Assembly (NCBI RefSeq): GCF_029227915.1
Contig: NC_079885.1
Coordinates: 29,453,001 to 29,517,000 of the forward strand
DNA from: Hydractinia symbiolongicarpus
Lineage: Eukaryota > Cnidaria > Hydrozoa > Anthoathecata > Hydractiniidae
DNA length: 64,000 nucleotides
Direction: 5' to 3'
How positions within the stretch are numbered: position 1 is the first letter of the stretch; every line of letters begins with the position of its first letter. Under the pieces are notes generated by a model. That model was given only the letters and a program-made list of their open reading frames with translations, made no database searches and was not told the DNA's origin. The translations under genes were made by a program, and so were the position numbers. This document shows positions 27,951 through 41,950 of the stretch, in pieces.

Positions 27951-30900
27951 TATCTTTTCACCACTAAAACGCATGAGACTTGTAGTTTTCAAAAATGTTT
28001 TCATTTTTGATGAGACGCTGAATAAAAGAAGTTTAATCGCCGGCAAACGGAAACCTGCGATTTCCCGTAAATCCCGGACTCGGCCTGTATAGTCAAAAGT
28101 ATACAAAGAAAGTACCCAGGGAGTAAACTCACTTCCCGAACGATTTTTTAACTATTATTTCACCACTAAAGCCCATGAGACTTGCAGTTTTTAAAAATGT
28201 TTTCATTTTTGTGGAGACGCTGTATAAAAAAAGTTTAATCGCCGGCAAACGAAAACCCGCGATTTCCCGAAAATCCAGGGCTCGGCCCGTATAGTCAAAA
28301 GTATACAAAGAAAGTACCCAGGGAGTAAACTCATTTCCCGAACGATTTTTTAAATTTTTTTTTCACCACTAAAACGCATGAGACTTGTACGTTTCAAAAA
28401 TGTTTTCATTTTAGATGAGACGCTTAATGAAAGAGGTTTAATCGCCGGCAAACGAAAACCCGCGATTTCCCGTAAATCCCGGGCTTAGCCCGTATAGTCA
28501 AAAGTATACAAAGAAAGTACCCAGGGAGTAAACACATTTCCCGAACGATTTTTTAAATAATTTTTTCACCACTAAAACGCATGAGACTTGTAGTTTTCAA
28601 AAGAGTTTTCATTTTTGATGAGACGCTGAATAAAAGGAGTTTAATCGCCGGCAAACGAAAACCCGCCATTTCCCGTAAACCCAGGACTCGGCCCGTATAG
28701 TCAAAAGTATACAAAGAAAGTACCCAGGGAGTACACTAATTTCCCGAACGATTTTTCAAATTATTTCTGCACCACTAGAACGAATGAGACTTGTAGTTTT
28801 CAAAAATGTTTTCATTTTTAATGAGACGCTTAATAAAAGAGGTTTAATCGCCGGCAAACGAAAACCCGCGATTTCCCGTAAATCCCGGGCTTAGCCCGTA
28901 TAGTCAAAAGTATACAAAGAAAGTACCCAGGGAGTAAACACATTTCCCGAACGATTTTTTAAATTATTTTTTCACCACTAAAACGCATGAGACTTGTAGT
29001 TTTCAAAAGTGTTTTCATTTTTGATGAGACGCTGAATAAAAGGAGTTTAATCGCCGGCAAACGAAAACCCGCGATTTCCCGTAAATCCTGGGCTTGGCCC
29101 GTATAGTTGAATGTATCTAAAGAAAGTACCCAGGGAGTACACTAATTTCCCGAACGATTTTTCAAATTATTTCTGCACCACTAGAACGAATGAGACTTGT
29201 AGTTTTCAAAAATGTTTTCATTTTTAATGAGACGCTTAATGAAAGAGGTTTAATCGCCGGCAAACGAAAACCCGCTGTTTCCCGTAAATCCCGGGCTTGT
29301 CCCGTATAGTCGAATGTATACAAAGAAAGTACCCTGTGAGTAAACTCATTTCCAGAACGATTTTTGAATTATTTTTTCACCACTAAAACGCATGAGATTT
29401 GTAGTTTTCAAAAATGTTTTCATTTTTGATGAGACGCCTAATGAAAGAGGTTTAATCGCCGGCAAACGAAAACCCGCAATTTCCCGTAAATCCCGGGCTT
29501 GGCCGGTATAGTCGAATGTATACAAAGAAAATACCCTGTGAGTAAACTTATTTCCAGAACGATTTTTAAATTATCTTTTCACCACTAAAACGCATGAGAC
29601 TTGTAGTTTTCAAAAATGTTTTCATTTTTGATGAGACGCTGAATAAAAGAAGTTTAATCGCCGGCAAACGGAAACCTGCGATTTCCCGTAAATCTCGCAC
29701 TCGGCCCGTATAGTCAAAAGTATACAAAGAAAGTACCCAGGGAGTAAACTCATTTCCCGAACGATTTTTTAATTATTATTTCACCACTAAAGCCCATGAG
29801 ACTTGCAGTTTTTAAAAATGTTTTCATTTTTGATGAGACGCTGAATAAAAGAAGTTTAATCGCCGGCAAACGAAAACATGCGATTTCCCGTAATACCCGG
29901 GCTTGGCCCGTATAGTCAAAAGTATACAAAGAAAGTACCCAGGGAGTAAACTCATTTCCCGAACGATTTTTTAAATTATTTTTTCACCACTAAAACGCAT
30001 GAGACTTGTAGTTTTCAAAAATGTTTTCATTTTTAATGAGACGCTTAATGTAAGAGGTTTACTCGCCGGCAAACGAAAACCCGCGATTTCCCGTAAATCC
30101 CGGGCTTGGCCCGTATAGTCGAATGTATACAAAGAAAGTACCCTGTGAGTAAACTCATTTCCCGAACAATTTTTTAAATTATTTTTTCACCACTAAAACG
30201 CATGAGACTTGTAGTTTTCAGAAATGTTTTCATTTTTGATGAGACGCTTAATGAAAGTGGTTTAATCGCCGGCAAACGAAAACCCGCGATTTGCCGTAAA
30301 TCCCGGACTTGGCCCGTATAGTCGAATGTATACAAAGAAATTACCCTGTGAGTAAACTCATTTCCAAAACGATTTTTTAAATTATCTTTTCACCACTAAA
30401 ACGCATGAGACTTGTAGTTTTCAAAAATGTTTTCATTTTTGATGAGACGCTGAATAAAAGAATTTAATCGCCGGCAAACGAAAACCCGCGATTTCCCGTA
30501 AATCCCGGGCTTGGCCCGTATAGTCGAATGTATACAAAGAAAGTACCCAGGATGTAAACTCATTTTCCGAACGATTTTTTAAACTTTTTTTTCACCACTA
30601 AAACGCATGATACTTGTAGTTTTCAAAAATGTTTTCATTTTTGATGAGACGCTGAATAAAAGAATTTAATCGCCGGCAAACGAAAACCCGCGATTTCCCG
30701 TAAATCCCGAGCTTGGCCCGTATAGTCAAAAGTATACAAAGAAAGTACCCAGGGAGTAAACTCATTTCCCGAACGATTTTTTAAATTATTATTTCACCAC
30801 TAAAACGCATGAGACTTGTAGTTTTCAAAAATATTTTCATTTTTGATGAGACGCTGAATAAAAGAAGTTTAATCGCCGGCAAACGAAAACCCGCCATTTC

Positions 30901-31974
30901 CCGTAAACCCAGGACTCGGCCCGTATAGTCAAAAGTATACAAAGAAAGTACCCAGGAAGTACACTAATTTCCCGAACGATTTTTCAAATTATTTCTGCAC
31001 CACTAGAACGAATGAGACTTGTAGTTTTCAAAAATGTTTTCATTTTTAATGAGACGCTTAATGAAAGAGGTTTAATCGCCGGCAAACGAAAACCCGCGAT
31101 TTCCCGTAAATCCCGGGCTTAGCCCGTATAGTCAAAAGTATACAAAGAAAGTACCCAGGGAGTAAACACATTTCCCGAACGATTTTTTAAATTATTTTTT
31201 CACCACTAAAACGCATGAGACTTGTAGTTTTCAAAAGTGTTTTCATTTTTGATGAGACGCTGAATAAAAGGAGTTTAATCGCCGGCAAACGAAAACCCGC
31301 GATTTCCCGTAAATCCTGGGCTTGGCCCGTATAGTCAAAAGTATACAAAGAAAGTACCCAGGGAGTAAACTCATTTCCCGAACGGATTTTTAAATTATTA
31401 TTTCACCACTAAAACGCATGAGACTTGTAGTTTTTAAAAATATTTTCATTTTTGATGAGACGCTGAATAAAAGAAGTTTAATCGCCGGCAAATGAATACC
31501 TGCGATTTCCCGTAAATCCCGGACTCGGCCCGTATAGTCAAAAGTATACTAAGAAAGTACCCAGGGAGTAAACTCATTTCCAGAACGATTTTTTAAATTA
31601 TTTTTTCACCACTAAAACGCATAAGACTTGTAGTTTTTAAAAATGTTTTTATTTTTGATGAGACGCTGAATAAAGGAAGTTTAATCGCCGGCAAACGAAA
31701 ACATGCGATTTCCCGTAAATCCCGGACTCGGCCCGTAAAGTCAAACGTATACAAGGAAAGTACCCAGTGAGTAAACTCATTTCCCGAATGAATTTTTAAA
31801 TTATTTTTTCACCACTAAAACGCATGAGACTTGTAGTTTTCAAAAATGTTTTCATTTTTGATGAGACGCTGAATAAAAGATGTTTAATCGCTGGCAAACG
31901 AAAACCCGCGATTTCCCGTAAATTCCGGGCTTGGCCCGTATAGTCGAATGTATACAAAGAAAGTACCCAGGGAG
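27951..31974 (+). repeat. Satellite monomers, irregular arrangement with short duplications
   Basis: Mixed monomers. A monomer class with GTACACTAATTTCCCG followed by TTTCTGCACCACTAG appears near 28,730, 29,137 and 30,960, showing small local duplications. A segment near 30,120-30,840 matches the irregular region near 13,130-13,680. I see no gene or insertion. Confidence 0.75.
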
Positions 31975-34900
31975 TAAACTCATTTCCAGAACAATTTTTT
32001 AAATTATTTTTTCACCAAAAAACGCATAAGACTTGTAGTTTTCAAAAATGTTTTCATTTTTGATGAGACGCTTATTGAAATAGGTTTAATCGCCGGCAAA
32101 CGAAAACCCGTGATTTCCCGTAAATCCCGGGCTTGGCCCGTATAGTTGAATGTATACAAAGAAAGTATCCTGTGAGTAAACTCATTTCCAGAACAATTTT
32201 TTGAATTATTTTTTCACCAAAAAACGCATAAGACTTGTAGTTTTCAAAAATGTTTTCATTTTTGATGAGACGCTTATTGAAATAGGTTTAATCGCCGGCA
32301 AACGAAAACCCGCGATTTCCCGTAAATCCCGGGCTTGGCCCGTATAGTCAAAAGTATACAAAGAAAGTACCCAGGGAGTAAACACATTTCCCGAACGATT
32401 TTTTAAATTATTTTTTCACCACTAAAACGTATGAGACTTGTAGTTTTCAAAAGTGTTTTTATTTTTGATGAGACGCTGAATAAAAGAAGTTTAATCGCCT
32501 GCAAACGAAAACCCGCGATTTCCCGTAAATCCTGGGCTTGGCCTGTATAGTTGAATGTATCTAAAGAAAGTACCCAGGGAATAAACTGATTTCCCGAACG
32601 ATTTATCAAATTATTTCTGCACCACTAGAACGAATGAGACTTGTAGTTTTCAAAAATGTTTTCATTTTTAATGAGACGCTTAATGAAAGAGGTTTAATCA
32701 CCGGCAAACGAAAACCCGCTATTTCCCTTAATCCCGGGCTTGTCCCGTATAGTCGAATGTATACAAAGAAAGTACCCTGTGAGTAAACTCATTTCCAGAA
32801 GGATTTTTAAATTATCTTTTCACCACTAAAACGCATGAGACTTGTAGTTTTCAAAAATGTTTTCATTTTTGATGAGACGCTGACTAAAAGAAGTTTATTC
32901 GCCGGCAAACGGAAACCTGCGATTTCCCGTTAATCCCGGACTCGACCCGTATAGTCAAAAGTATACAAAGAAAGTACCCAGGAAGTAAACTCATTTCCCG
33001 AACGATTTTTTAACTATTATTTCATCACTAAAGCCCATGAGACTTGCAGTTTTTAAAAATGTTTTCATTTTTGATGAGACGCTGAATAAAAGAAGTTTAA
33101 TGGCCCGAAAACGAAAACCCGCGATTTTCCGTAAATCCCGGGCTTGGCCCGTATAGTCGAATGTATACAAAAAAGTACCCAGGGAGTAAACTCATTTTTC
33201 GAAAGATTTTTTAAATTGTTTTTTCACCACTAAAACGCATGAGATTTGTAGTTTTCAAAAATGTTTTCATTTTTGATGAGACGCCTAATGAAAGAGGTTT
33301 AATCGCTGGCAAAGGAAAACCCGCGATTTCCCGTAAATCCCGGGCTTGGCCCGTATAGTCGAATGTATACAAAGAAAGTACCCTGTGAGTAAACTCATTT
33401 CCAGAACGATTTTTAAATTATCTTTTCACCACTAAAACGCATGAGACTTGTAGGTTTCACAAATGTTTTCATTTTTGATGAGACGCCTAATGAAAGAGGT
33501 TTAATCGCCGGCAAACGAAAACCCGCGATTTCCCGTAAATCCCGGGCTTGGCCCGTATAGTCGAATGTATACAAAGAAAGTACCCAGGATGTAAACTCAT
33601 TTCCCGAACGATTTTTTAAACCTTTTTTTCACCACTAAAACGCATGATACTTGTAGTTTTCAAAAATGTTTTCATTTTTGATGAGACGCTGAATAGAAGA
33701 ATTTAATCGCCGGCAAACGAAAACCCGCGATTTCCCGTAAATCCCGAGCTTGGCCCGTATAGTCAAAAGTATACAAAGAAAGTACCCAGGGAGTAAACTC
33801 ATTTCCCGAACGAATTTTAAAATTATTATTTCACCACTAAAACGCATGAGACTTGTAGTTTTTAAAAATATTTTCATTTTTGATGAGACGCTGAATAAAA
33901 GAAGTTTAATCGCCGGCAAATGAATACCTGCGATTTCCCGTAAATCCCGGACTCGGCCCGTATAGTCAAAAGTATACTAAGAAAGTACCCAGGGAGTAAA
34001 CTCATTTCCAGAACGATTTTTTAAATTATTTTTTCACCACTAAAACGCATAAGACTTGTAGTTTTTAAAAATGTTTTTATTTTTGATGAGACGCTGAATA
34101 AAAGAAGTTTAATCGCCGGCAAACGAAAACATGCGATTTCCCGTAAATCCCGGGCTTGGCCCGTATAGTCAAAAGTATACAAAGAAAGTACCCAGGGAGT
34201 AAACTCATTTTCCGAACGATTTTTTAAATTATTTTTTCACCACTAAAACGCATGAGACTTGTACTTTTCATAAACATTTTCATTTTTGATGAGACGCTGA
34301 ATAAAAGAAGTTTAATCGCCGGCAAACAAAAACCCGCGATTTCCCGTAAATCCCGGACTCGGCCCGTATAGTCAAACGTATACAAGGAAAGTACCCAGTG
34401 AGTAAACTCATTTCCCGAATGAATTTTTAAATTATTTTTTCACCACTAAAACGCATGAGACTTGTAGTTTTCAAAAATGTTTTCATTTTTGATGAGACGC
34501 TGAATAAAAGATGTTTAATCGCTGGCAAACGAAAACCCGCGATTTCCCGTAAATTCCGGGCTTGGCCCGTATAGTCGAATGTATACAAAGAAAGTACCCA
34601 GGGAGTAAACTCATTTCCAGAACGATTTTTTAAATTATTTTTTCACCACTAAAACGCATAAGACTTGTAGTTTTTAAAAATGTTTTTATTTTTGATGAGA
34701 CGCTGAATAAAAGAAGTTTAATCGCCGGCAAACGAAAACATGCGATTTCCCGTAAATCCCGGGCTTGGCCCGTATAGTCAAAAGTATACAAAGAAAGTAC
34801 CCAGGGAGTAAACTCATTTTCCGAACGATTTTTTAAATTATTTTTTCACCACTAAAACGCATGAGACTTGTACTTTTCATAAACATTTTCATTTTTGATG

Positions 34901-37900
34901 AGACGCTGAATAAAAGAAGTTTAATCGCCGGCAAACAAAAACCCGCGATTTCCCGTAAATCCCGGACTCGGCCCGTATAGTCGAATGTATACAAAGAAAG
35001 TACCCAGGGAGTAAACTCATTTCCAGAACAATTTTTTAAATTATTTTTTCACCAAAAAACGCATAAGACTTGTAGTTTTCAAAAATGTTTTCATTTTTGA
35101 TGAGACGCTTATTGAAATAGGTTTAATCGCCGGCAAACGAAAACCCGTGATTTCCCGTAAATCCCGGGCTTGGCCCGTATAGTTGAATGTATACAAAGAA
35201 AGTATCCTGTGAGTAAACTCATTTCCAGAACAATTTTTTGAATTATTTTTTCACCAAAAAACGCATAAGACTTGTAGTTTTCAAAAATGTTTTCATTTTT
35301 GATGAGACGCTTATTGAAATAGGTTTAATCGCCGGCAAACGAAAACCCGCGATTTCCCGTAAATCCCGGGCTTGGCCCGTATAGTCAAAAGTATACAAAG
35401 AAAGTACCCAGGGAGTAAACACATTTCCCGAACGATTTTTTAAATTATTTTTTCACCACTAAAACGTATGAGACTTGTAGTTTTCAAAAGTGTTTTTATT
35501 TTTGATGAGACGCTGAATAAAAGAAGTTTAATCGCCTGCAAACGAAAACCCGCGATTTCCCGTAAATCCTGGGCTTGGCCTGTATAGTTGAATGTATCTA
35601 AAGAAAGTACCCAGGGAATAAACTGATTTCCCGAACGATTTATCAAATTATTTCTGCACCACTAGAACGAATGAGACTTGTAGTTTTCAAAAATGTTTTC
35701 ATTTTTAATGAGACGCTTAATGAAAGAGGTTTAATCACCGGCAAACGAAAACCCGCTATTTCCCTTAATCCCGGGCTTGTCCCGTATAGTCGAATGTATA
35801 CAAAGAAAGTACCCTGTGAGTAAACTCATTTCCAGAAGGATTTTTAAATTATCTTTTCACCACTAAAACGCATGAGACTTGTAGTTTTCAAAAATGTTTT
35901 CATTTTTGATGAGACGCTGACTAAAAGAAGTTTATTCGCCGGCAAACGGAAACCTGCGATTTCCCGTTAATCCCGGACTCGACCCGTATAGTCAAAAGTA
36001 TACAAAGAAAGTACCCAGGAAGTAAACTCATTTCCCGAACGATTTTTTAACTATTATTTCATCACTAAAGCCCATGAGACTTGCAGTTTTTAAAAATGTT
36101 TTCATTTTTGATGAGACGCTGAATAAAAGAAGTTTAATGGCCCGAAAACGAAAACCCGCGATTTTCCGTAAATCCCGGGCTTGGCCCGTATAGTCGAATG
36201 TATACAAAAAAGTACCCAGGGAGTAAACTCATTTTTCGAAAGATTTTTTAAATTGTTTTTTCACCACTAAAACGCATGAGATTTGTAGTTTTCAAAAATG
36301 TTTTCATTTTTGATGAGACGCCTAATGAAAGAGGTTTAATCGCTGGCAAAGGAAAACCCGCGATTTCCCGTAAATCCCGGGCTTGGCCCGTATAGTCGAA
36401 TGTATACAAAGAAAGTACCCTGTGAGTAAACTCATTTCCAGAACGATTTTTAAATTATCTTTTCACCACTAAAACGCATGAGACTTGTAGGTTTCACAAA
36501 TGTTTTCATTTTTGATGAGACGCCTAATGAAAGAGGTTTAATCGCCGGCAAACGAAAACCCGCGATTTCCCGTAAATCCCGGGCTTGGCCCGTATAGTCG
36601 AATGTATACAAAGAAAGTACCCAGGATGTAAACTCATTTCCCGAACGATTTTTTAAACCTTTTTTTCACCACTAAAACGCATGATACTTGTAGTTTTCAA
36701 AAATGTTTTCATTTTTGATGAGACGCTGAATAAAAGAATTTAATCGCCGGCAAACGAAAACCCGCGATTTCCCGTAAATCCCGAGCTTGGCCCGTATAGT
36801 CAAAAGTATACAAAGAAAGTACCCAGGGAGTAAACTCATTTCCCGAACGAATTTTAAAATTATTATTTCACCACTAAAACGCATGAGACTTGTAGTTTTT
36901 AAAAATATTTTCATTTTTGATGAGAAGCTGAATAAAAGAAGTTTAATCGCCGGCAAATGAATACCTGCGATTTCCCGTAAATCCCGGACTCGGCCCGTAT
37001 AGTCAAAAGTATACTAAGAAAGTACCCAGGGAGTAAACTCATTTCCAGAACGATTTTTTAAATTATTTTTTCACCACTAAAACGCATAAGACTTGTAGTT
37101 TTTAAAAATGTTTTTATTTTTGATGAGACGCTGAATAAAAGAAGTTTAATCGCCGGCAAACGAAAACATGCGATTTCCCGTAAATCCCGGGCTTGGCCCG
37201 TATAGTCAAAAGTATACAAAGAAAGTACCCAGGGAGTAAACTCATTTTCCGAACGATTTTTTAAATTATTTTTTCACCACTAAAACGCATGAGACTTGTA
37301 CTTTTCATAAACATTTTCATTTTTGATGAGACGCTGAATAAAAGAAGTTTAATCGCCGGCAAACAAAAACCCGCGATTTCCCGTAAATCCCGGACTCGGC
37401 CCGTATAGTCAAACGTATACAAGGAAAGTACCCAGTGAGTAAACTCATTTCCCGAATGAATTTTTAAATTATTTTTTCACCACTAAAACGCATGAGACTT
37501 GTAGTTTTCAAAAATGTTTTCATTTTTGATGAGACGCTGAATAAAAGATGTTTAATCGCTGGCAAACGAAAACCCGCGATTTCCCGTAAATTCCGGGCTT
37601 GGCCCGTATAGTCGAATGTATACAAAGAAAGTACCCAGGGAGTAAACTCATTTCCAGAACGATTTTTTAAATTATTTTTTCACCACTAAAACGCATAAGA
37701 CTTGTAGTTTTTAAAAATGTTTTTATTTTTGATGAGACGCTGAATAAAAGAAGTTTAATCGCCGGCAAACGAAAACATGCGATTTCCCGTAAATCCCGGG
37801 CTTGGCCCGTATAGTCAAAAGTATACAAAGAAAGTACCCAGGGAGTAAACTCATTTTCCGAACGATTTTTTAAATTATTTTTTCACCACTAAAACGCATG

Positions 37901-38650
37901 AGACTTGTACTTTTCATAAACATTTTCATTTTTGATGAGACGCTGAATAAAAGAAGTTTAATCGCCGGCAAACAAAAACCCGCGATTTCCCGTAAATCCC
38001 GGACTCGGCCCGTATAGTCGAATGTATACAAAGAAAGTACCCAGGGAGTAAACTCATTTCCAGAACAATTTTTTAAATTATTTTTTCACCAAAAAACGCA
38101 TAAGACTTGTAGTTTTCAAAAATGTTTTCATTTTTGATGAGACGCTTATTGAAATAGGTTTAATCGCCGGCAAACGAAAACCCGTGATTTCCCGTAAATC
38201 CCGGGCTTGGCCCGTATAGTTGAATGTATACAAAGAAAGTATCCTGTGAGTAAACTCATTTCCAGAACAATTTTTTAAATTATTTTTTCACCAAAAAACG
38301 CATAAGACTTGTAGTTTTCAAAAATGTTTTCATTTTTGATGAGACGCTTATTGAAATAGGTTTAATCGCCGGCAAACGAAAACCCGCGATTTCCCGTAAA
38401 TCCCGGGCTTGGCCCGTATAGTCAAAAGTATACAAAGAAAGTACCCAGGGAGTAAACACATTTCCCGAACGATTTTTTAAATTATTTTTTCACCACTAAA
38501 ACGCATGAGACTTGTAGTTTTCAAAAGTGTTTTTATTTTTGATGAGACGCTGAATAAAAGAAGTTTAATCGCCTGCAAACGAAAACCCGCGATTTCCCGT
38601 AAATCCTGGGCTTGGCCTGTGTAGTTGAATGTATCTAAAGAAAGTACCCA
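31975..38650 (+). repeat. Higher-order repeat, 15 monomers (3,037 bp), ~2.2 copies
   Basis: The marker ACAATTTTTT, in a monomer that also has CACCAAAAAACGC, occurs at 31,991, 35,028 and 38,065, exactly 3,037 bp apart. Two complete copies (about 31,975-35,011 and 35,012-38,048) are nearly identical. A third copy is cut off at about 38,650, where the sequence switches to the CATTTTTCGAAAG monomer of the 18-mer family. Within each copy a block containing ACTTTTCATAAACATTTTC occurs twice, for example near 34,262 and 34,872. Confidence 0.9.
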
Positions 38651-41600
38651 GGGAGTAAACTCATTTTTCGAAAGATTTTTTAAATTGTTTTTTCACCACT
38701 AAAACGCATGAGATTTGTAGTTTTCAAAAATGTTTTCATTTTTGATGAGACGCCTAATGAAAGAGGTTTAATCGCCGGCAAAGGAAAACCCGCGATTTCC
38801 CGTAAATCCCGGGCTTGGCCCGTATAGTCGAATGTATACAAAGAAAGTACCCTGTGAGTAAACTCATTTCCAGAACGATTTTTAAATTATCTTTTCACCA
38901 CTAAAACGCATGAGACTTGTAGTTTTCAAAAATGTTTTCATTTTTGATGAGACGCTGAATAAAAGAAGTTAAATCGCCGCAAACGGAAACCTGCGATTTC
39001 CCGTAAATCCCGGACTCGGCCCGTATAGTCAAAAGTATACAAAGAAAGTACCCAGGGAGTAAAATCACTTCCCGAACGATTTTTTAATTATTATTTCACC
39101 ACTAAAGCCCATGAGACTTGCAGTTTTTAAAAATGTTTTCATTTTTGATGAGACGCTGAATAAAAGAAGTTTAATGGCCCGAAAACGAAAACCCGCGATT
39201 TTCCGTAAATCCCGGGCTTGGCCCGTATAGTCGAATGTATACAAAAAAGTACCCAGGGAGTAAACTCATTTTTCGAAAGATTTTTTAAATTGTTTTTTCA
39301 CCACTAAAACGCATGAGATTTGTAGTTTTCAAAAATGTTTTCATTTTTGATGAGACGCCTAATGAAAGAGGTTTAATCGCCGGCAAAGGAAAACCCGCGA
39401 TTTCCCGTAAATCCCGGGCTTGGCCCGTATAGTCGAATGTATACAAAGAAAGTACCCTGTGAGTAAACTCATTTCCAGAACGATTTTTAAATTATCTTTT
39501 CACCACTAAAACGCATGAGACTTGTAGTTTTCAAAAATGTTTTCATTTTTGATGAGACGCTGAATAAAAGAAGTTAAATCGCCGGCAAACGGAAACCTGC
39601 GATTTCCCGTAAATCCCGGACTCGGCCCGTATAGTCAAAAGTATACAAAGAAAGTACCCAGGGAGTAAAATCACTTCCCGAACGATTTTTTAATTATTAT
39701 TTCACCACTAAAGCCCATGAGACTTGCAGTTTTTAAAAATGTTTTCATTTTTGATGAGACGCTGAATAAAAGAAGTTTAGTCGCCGGCAAACGAAAACCC
39801 GCGATTTCCCGTAAATCACGGGCTCGGCCCGTATAGTCAAAAGTATACAAAGAAAGTACCCATGGAGTAAACACATTTCCCGAACGATTTTTTAAATTAT
39901 TTTTTCACCACTAAAACGCATGAGACTTGTAGTTTTCAAAAGTGTTTTCATTTTTGATGAGACGCTGAATAAAAGAAGTTTAATCGACGGCAAACGAAAA
40001 CCCGCGATTTCCCGTAAATCCTGGGCTTGGCCCGTATAGTTGAATGTATCTAAAGAAAGTACCCAGGGAGTAAACTGATTTCCCGAACGATTTTTCAAAT
40101 TATTTCTGCACCACTAGAACGAATGAGACTTGTAGTTTTCAAAAATGTTTTCATTTTTAATGAGACGCTTAATGAAAGAGGTCTAATCGCCGGCAAACGA
40201 AAACCCGCTATTTCCGTAAATCCCGGGCTTGTCCGGTATAGTCGAATGTATACAAAGAAAGTACCCTGTGAGTAAACTCATTTCCAGAACGATTTTTAAA
40301 TTATCTTTTCACCACTAAAACGCATGAGACTTGTAGTTTTCGAAAATGTTTTCATTTTTGATGAGACGCTGACTAAAAGAAGTTTAATAGCCGGCAAACG
40401 GAAACCTGCGATTTCCCGTAAATCGCGGACTCGGCCCGTATAGTCAAAAGTATACAAAGAAAGTACCCAGGGAGTAAACTCATTTCCCGAACGATTTTTT
40501 AACTATTATTTCACCACTACAGCCCATGAGATTTGCAGTTTTTAAAAATGTTTTCATTTTTGATGAGACGCTGAATAAAAGAAGTTTAATGGCCGGAAAA
40601 CGAAAACCCGCGATTTCCCGTAAATCCCGGGCTTGGCCCGTATAGTCGAATGTATACAAAGAAAGTGGCCAGGGAGTAAACTCATTTTTCGAAAGATTTT
40701 TTAAATTATTTGTTCACCACTAAAACGCATGAGATTTGTAGTTTTCAAAAATGTTTTCATTTTTGATGAGACGCTGAATAAAAGAAGTTTAATCGCCGGC
40801 AAACGAAAACCCGCTATTTCCCGTAAAGCCCGGGCTTGTCCCGTATAGTCGAAAGTATACAAAGAAAGTACCCTGTGAGTAAACTCATTTCCAGAACGAT
40901 TTTTAAATTATCTTTTCACCACTAAAACGCATGAGACTTATAGTTTTCGAAAATGTTTTCATTTTTGATGAGACGCTGACTAAAAGAAGTTTAATCGCCG
41001 GCAAACGGAAACCTGCGATTTCCCGTAAATCCCGGACTCGGCCTGTATAGTCAAAAGTATACAAAGAAAGTACCCAGGGAGTAAACTCATTACCCGAACG
41101 ATTTTTTAACTATTATTTCACCACTAAAGCCCATGAGACTTGCAGTTTTTAAAAATGTTTTCATTTTTGATGAGACGCTGAATAAAAGAAGTTTAATGGC
41201 CGGAAAACGAAAACCCGCGATTTCCCGTAAATCCCGGGCTTGGCCCGTATAGTCGAATGTATACAAAGAAAGTACCCAGGGAGTAAACTCATTTTTTGAA
41301 AGATTTTTTAAATTATTTTTTCACCACTAAAACGCATGAGATTTATAGTTTTCAAAAATGTTTTCATTTTAGATGAGACGCCTAATGAAAGAGGTTTAAT
41401 CGCCGGCAAACGAAAACCCGCGATTTCCCGTAAATCCCGGGCTTGGCCCGTATAGTCGAATGTATACAAAGAAAGTACCCTGTGAGTAAACTCATTTCCA
41501 GAACGATTTTTAAATTATCTTTTCACCACTAAAACGCATGAGACTTGTAGTTTTCAAAAATGTTTTCATTTTTGATGAGATGCTGAATAAAAGAAGTTTA

Positions 41601-41950
41601 ATCGTCGGCAAACGGAAACCTGCGATTTCCCGTAAATCCCGGACTCGGCCCGTATAGTCAAAAGTATACAAAAAAAGTACCCAGGGAGTAAACTCACTTC
41701 CCGAACTATTTTTTAATTATTATTTCACCACTAAAGCCCATGAGACTTGCAGTTTTTAAAAATGTTTTCATCTTTGATGAGACGCTGAATAAAAGAAGTT
41801 TAATCGCCGGCAAACGAAAACCCGCGATTTCCCGTAAATCCCGGGCTTGGCCCGTATAGTCGAATGTATACAAAGAAAGTACCCTGTGAGTAAACTCATT
41901 TCCAGAACGACTTTTAAATTATCTTTTCACCACTAAAACGCATGAGACTT
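38651..41950 (+). repeat. Rearranged distant copy of the 18-mer family
   Basis: Monomers specific to the 18-mer family (CATTTTTCGAAAG, CCCATGGAGTAAACAC, GTGGCCAGGGAG, CATCTTTGATG) reappear here in the same order, about 11 kb from the main block. The first part (about 38,650-39,230) is duplicated immediately as 39,240-39,800. One monomer is missing relative to copies A and C, since the distance to the CATCTTTGATG marker is about 2,100 bp instead of 2,301. Confidence 0.75.
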
